A stretch of DNA of 6,488 nt, taken from assembly GCA_022712775.1 (NCBI GenBank), contig JAFLJZ010000223.1, positions 1-6,488 of the forward strand, in the 5' to 3' direction. Positions 5,135 to 6,488 of this stretch are shown here, one piece after another. How positions within the stretch are numbered: position 1 is the stretch's first letter; every line of letters begins with the position of its first letter. The translations under genes were made by a program, and so were the position numbers. This DNA comes from Sulfurimonas sp. (GTDB lineage: Bacteria; Campylobacterota; Campylobacteria; Campylobacterales; Sulfurimonadaceae). Under the pieces are notes generated by a model. It did no database searches. It saw only the letters and a list, made by a program, of their open reading frames with translations, and was not told the origin of the DNA.

Positions 5135-5656
5135 ATGAGAGATTTTATATACGAAATTATGACTGATTATACTAATCAAGTTATTTTTCTTCATGTTATA
5201 AGTGCAGTAATTTGGGTTGGCGGTATGATTGCAGTACTAGTTATAACTAAAACAGCACATAAAACTGTTTCAGATGAACGTAGACTATCTGGACGTGCGA
5301 GATTGATTAAAAGTTATTTTAAATTTTTGATTCCTTTTATAGTTTTGTCTGTGATAACAGCTTTATTTATGGCACTAGGCTATCAAGATAATGCGTATGG
5401 AACTGATGGTTTTGTGCTAGATATGCGTAGCATGGAAATATATAAGTCGATTACGATGAAAGGTGCTCTTTGGAGTGCTATGGTTTTAAACATGATTCTT
5501 ATGGTTTGGGTTATTTCAAAAGCAGAAAAAGCAGACTGTAAGCTTCAAAAAGCAGCAGATTGTATGTGGTTAGTAAATAGCTATCTCTTACCATTTAACA
5601 TTCTTCTGGGTCTTATAGCAATTTATATTGGAGTTACTATTAGACATGCATTCTAA
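5135..5656 (+). CDS. Four-helix CopD-like integral membrane protein
   Basis: This 173-residue inner-membrane protein has helices at about 15-37, 62-82, 106-128 and 145-167. The first helix reads FLHVISAVIWVGGM, with His20 followed by the W-GG pattern seen in CopD-domain (copper resistance D) and related haem- or metal-linked membrane proteins. The third begins MKGALWSAM. The full CopD domain is longer and a specific family cannot be fixed by eye, so the function stays open. A metal- or haem-related role in the membrane is an inference from His20 and from the SCO gene downstream. The loop at 83-105 is acidic and should be outside if the N-terminus is inside. The stop is 6 bases before the next ATG, indicating co-transcription with that gene. 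Confidence 0.78.
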   Translation: MRDFIYEIMTDYTNQVIFLHVISAVIWVGGMIAVLVITKTAHKTVSDERRLSGRARLIKSYFKFLIPFIVLSVITALFMALGYQDNAYGTDGFVLDMRSMEIYKSITMKGALWSAMVLNMILMVWVISKAEKADCKLQKAADCMWLVNSYLLPFNILLGLIAIYIGVTIRHAF

Positions 5657-5662
5657 TAATTA

Positions 5663-6109
5663 ATGCAAGAATTAATTAGCACTTTAAATAGGCGTAAAAA
5701 GATAACTATACTTTTAGTAATCTTATTCGCTCTCATCGCATTTATAATTAGTCTAAATTTTCAAATAACATCACCAACTTACTTCGATGGTGTATACAAT
5801 AGGGAAGTTGTTTTATTTTTGATTGTATATAAACTTATAGAGTTACCAATAGTTTATTACATTCTATTTCATAGATATCTACTCCGTTTACAAAATAATA
5901 CTTTCGATAAACAAGTATTTAAGAAATTTACTAAGCATTCAAAATTACTCTTTTTTCTTATAATTCAAGGAAACACAATCTTTGGAATTATCGCATATAA
6001 ATTTAGTGGAGATATAGTTTATTTTTTAATATTTACGCTTATTGCATTAATAACACTTATTTTAATTAGACCAGATATATTAAAAACTTATAATAATTTA
6101 AAAACTTAA
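5663..6109 (+). CDS. Hypothetical four-helix membrane protein
   Basis: I do not recognise this 148-residue protein. It has about four hydrophobic helices (near 13-31, 50-70, 94-113 and 116-135) and a positively charged N-terminal tail (NRRKK), which places the N-terminus inside. It has no cysteine, and the only histidines are His70 at the end of the second helix and His92 before the third. It follows the CopD-like gene by 6 bases with no visible Shine-Dalgarno site, so it probably relies on ribosomes finishing the upstream gene. A TAA at 5657-5659 closes the frame, so ATG 5663 is the earliest ATG start. It is very rich in Ile, Leu and Phe, and its bases are even more AT-rich than its neighbours. 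A role with the copper/respiration genes around it is only a guess from position. Confidence 0.7.
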   Translation: MQELISTLNRRKKITILLVILFALIAFIISLNFQITSPTYFDGVYNREVVLFLIVYKLIELPIVYYILFHRYLLRLQNNTFDKQVFKKFTKHSKLLFFLIIQGNTIFGIIAYKFSGDIVYFLIFTLIALITLILIRPDILKTYNNLKT

Positions 6110-6132
6110 ATAAATATTAATTATACAGAGTG

Positions 6133-6161
6133 CATTAAAGTATATTTAATATAGTTTAATG
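6133..6161. promoter_or_regulatory. 29-bp AT-rich dyad upstream of the SCO gene, possible operator or terminator
   Basis: CATTAAA (6133-6139) pairs with TTTAATG (6155-6161). After one G-G mismatch, TATAT (6141-6145) pairs with ATATA (6149-6153) around a 3-base centre. Twelve of thirteen positions pair. It ends exactly where the -10 candidate TACAAT begins, as expected for a repressor or activator site. It could instead be a terminator hairpin for the gene ending at 6109. Confidence 0.4.
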
Positions 6162-6167
6162 TACAAT
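6162..6167 (+). promoter_or_regulatory. Possible -10 element for the SCO gene
   Basis: TACAAT is close to the TATAAT consensus and lies 33 bases before the ATG at 6201, which leaves room for a short leader holding the ribosome site. No -35 box is clear. Confidence 0.4.
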
Positions 6168-6190
6168 TCACCTTATTTTATGCGAATTAT

Positions 6191-6196
6191 AGGGAG
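6191..6196 (+). promoter_or_regulatory. Ribosome binding site of the SCO gene
   Basis: AGGGAG lies 4 bases before the ATG at 6201, a strong site that fixes the start of the partial SCO gene. Confidence 0.75.
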
Positions 6197-6200
6197 TTTT

Positions 6201-6488
6201 ATGAAAAAATTGTTAGTTATCTTCTCTTTACTTATAAGTTTTGTTAATGCAGGAACCTTGGGTATACAAGAGAAGCTGGGGGAAACAGTTGATATTAACT
6301 TAACTTTTCTTAATGAAGATGGAAAAAGTGTTACATTAAAAAAACTGATGAACGGTAAGCCAACAATTCTTACATTAAACTATTTTAGGTGTGCAGGTAT
6401 CTGTACTCCGCAGCTTAACGAATTAGCAAAAGTTTTAAGTAGATTAGACTTAGCAGAAAATACGGACTATAAGGTACTCACAATCGGT
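6201..6488 (+). CDS. SCO (SenC/PrrC) family copper-binding protein, N-terminal part (runs off window)
   Basis: This is the first 96 codons of a periplasmic thioredoxin-fold protein of the SCO1/SenC family. Such proteins bind copper and help load it into cytochrome oxidase, or act as thiol reductants in its assembly. Residues 1-17 are a signal peptide (MKKLLVIFSLLISFVNA, likely cut after Ala17). The mature part begins with a short strand region, then PTILTLNYFRCAGICTPQL, holding the family's CxxxC copper site as Cys64 and Cys68. The histidine that completes the copper site lies further downstream and is outside the window. Full proteins are about 190-220 residues, so roughly half is present. 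The preceding genes for cysteine-rich and CopD-like membrane proteins fit a copper or oxidase maturation role. The frame stays open to the last base, so this is a cut gene, not a broken one. Confidence 0.93.
   Translation, partial: MKKLLVIFSLLISFVNAGTLGIQEKLGETVDINLTFLNEDGKSVTLKKLMNGKPTILTLNYFRCAGICTPQLNELAKVLSRLDLAENTDYKVLTIG

Overview
This AT-rich window most likely comes from a free-living member of the Campylobacterota (Epsilonproteobacteria), perhaps a Sulfurimonas-like genus. The case rests on protein content and gene order. The end of purA, a FliJ-like protein, a secreted MotE-like protein, a DUF507 protein and carA occur in the same order as I remember from Campylobacter jejuni (around Cj1498c to Cj1494c); Helicobacter pylori (HP0255-HP0257) shares the first three. 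I could not check this against a database.

Layout. Positions 1-1482 form a tight plus-strand run: the C-terminal part of adenylosuccinate synthetase (purA), a FliJ-family flagellar export protein, and a secreted coiled-coil protein with a MotE/MgtE_N-like C-terminus. Two small hairpins follow. A minus-strand gene (1544-2140) encodes an unrecognised single-pass membrane protein with a periplasmic domain. Positions 2141-2552 hold no protein gene. They contain divergent promoter candidates and then a remarkable 267-bp element (2262-2528). Its ends are 26-bp perfect inverted repeats, it is flanked by the direct repeat ATAAA, and its interior is two long imperfect hairpins. This looks like a non-autonomous (MITE-like) transposable element or a highly structured RNA. 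It lies between a promoter candidate and the DUF507-carA operon (2553-4255), in which the carA GTG start overlaps the upstream stop codon.

From 4290 to the end the genes are membrane or periplasmic. They are a six-helix DsbD_2/UreH-type protein with conserved cysteines, a four-helix CopD-like protein, a four-helix protein of unknown family, and the first 96 residues of a SCO (SenC/PrrC) copper-binding thioredoxin-like protein that runs off the window. An AT-rich 29-bp dyad lies just upstream of the SCO gene.

How the genes fit together. The left part joins purine synthesis to flagellar assembly or motor function. The centre is the committing step of pyrimidine and arginine synthesis, led by a tandem-duplicated DUF507 protein. 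The right part looks like a copper-handling or respiratory-oxidase maturation neighbourhood. The most unusual item is the three-armed repeat element in the leader of the DUF507-carA operon. Together with the minus-strand orphan gene, it splits a gene order that is otherwise conserved.
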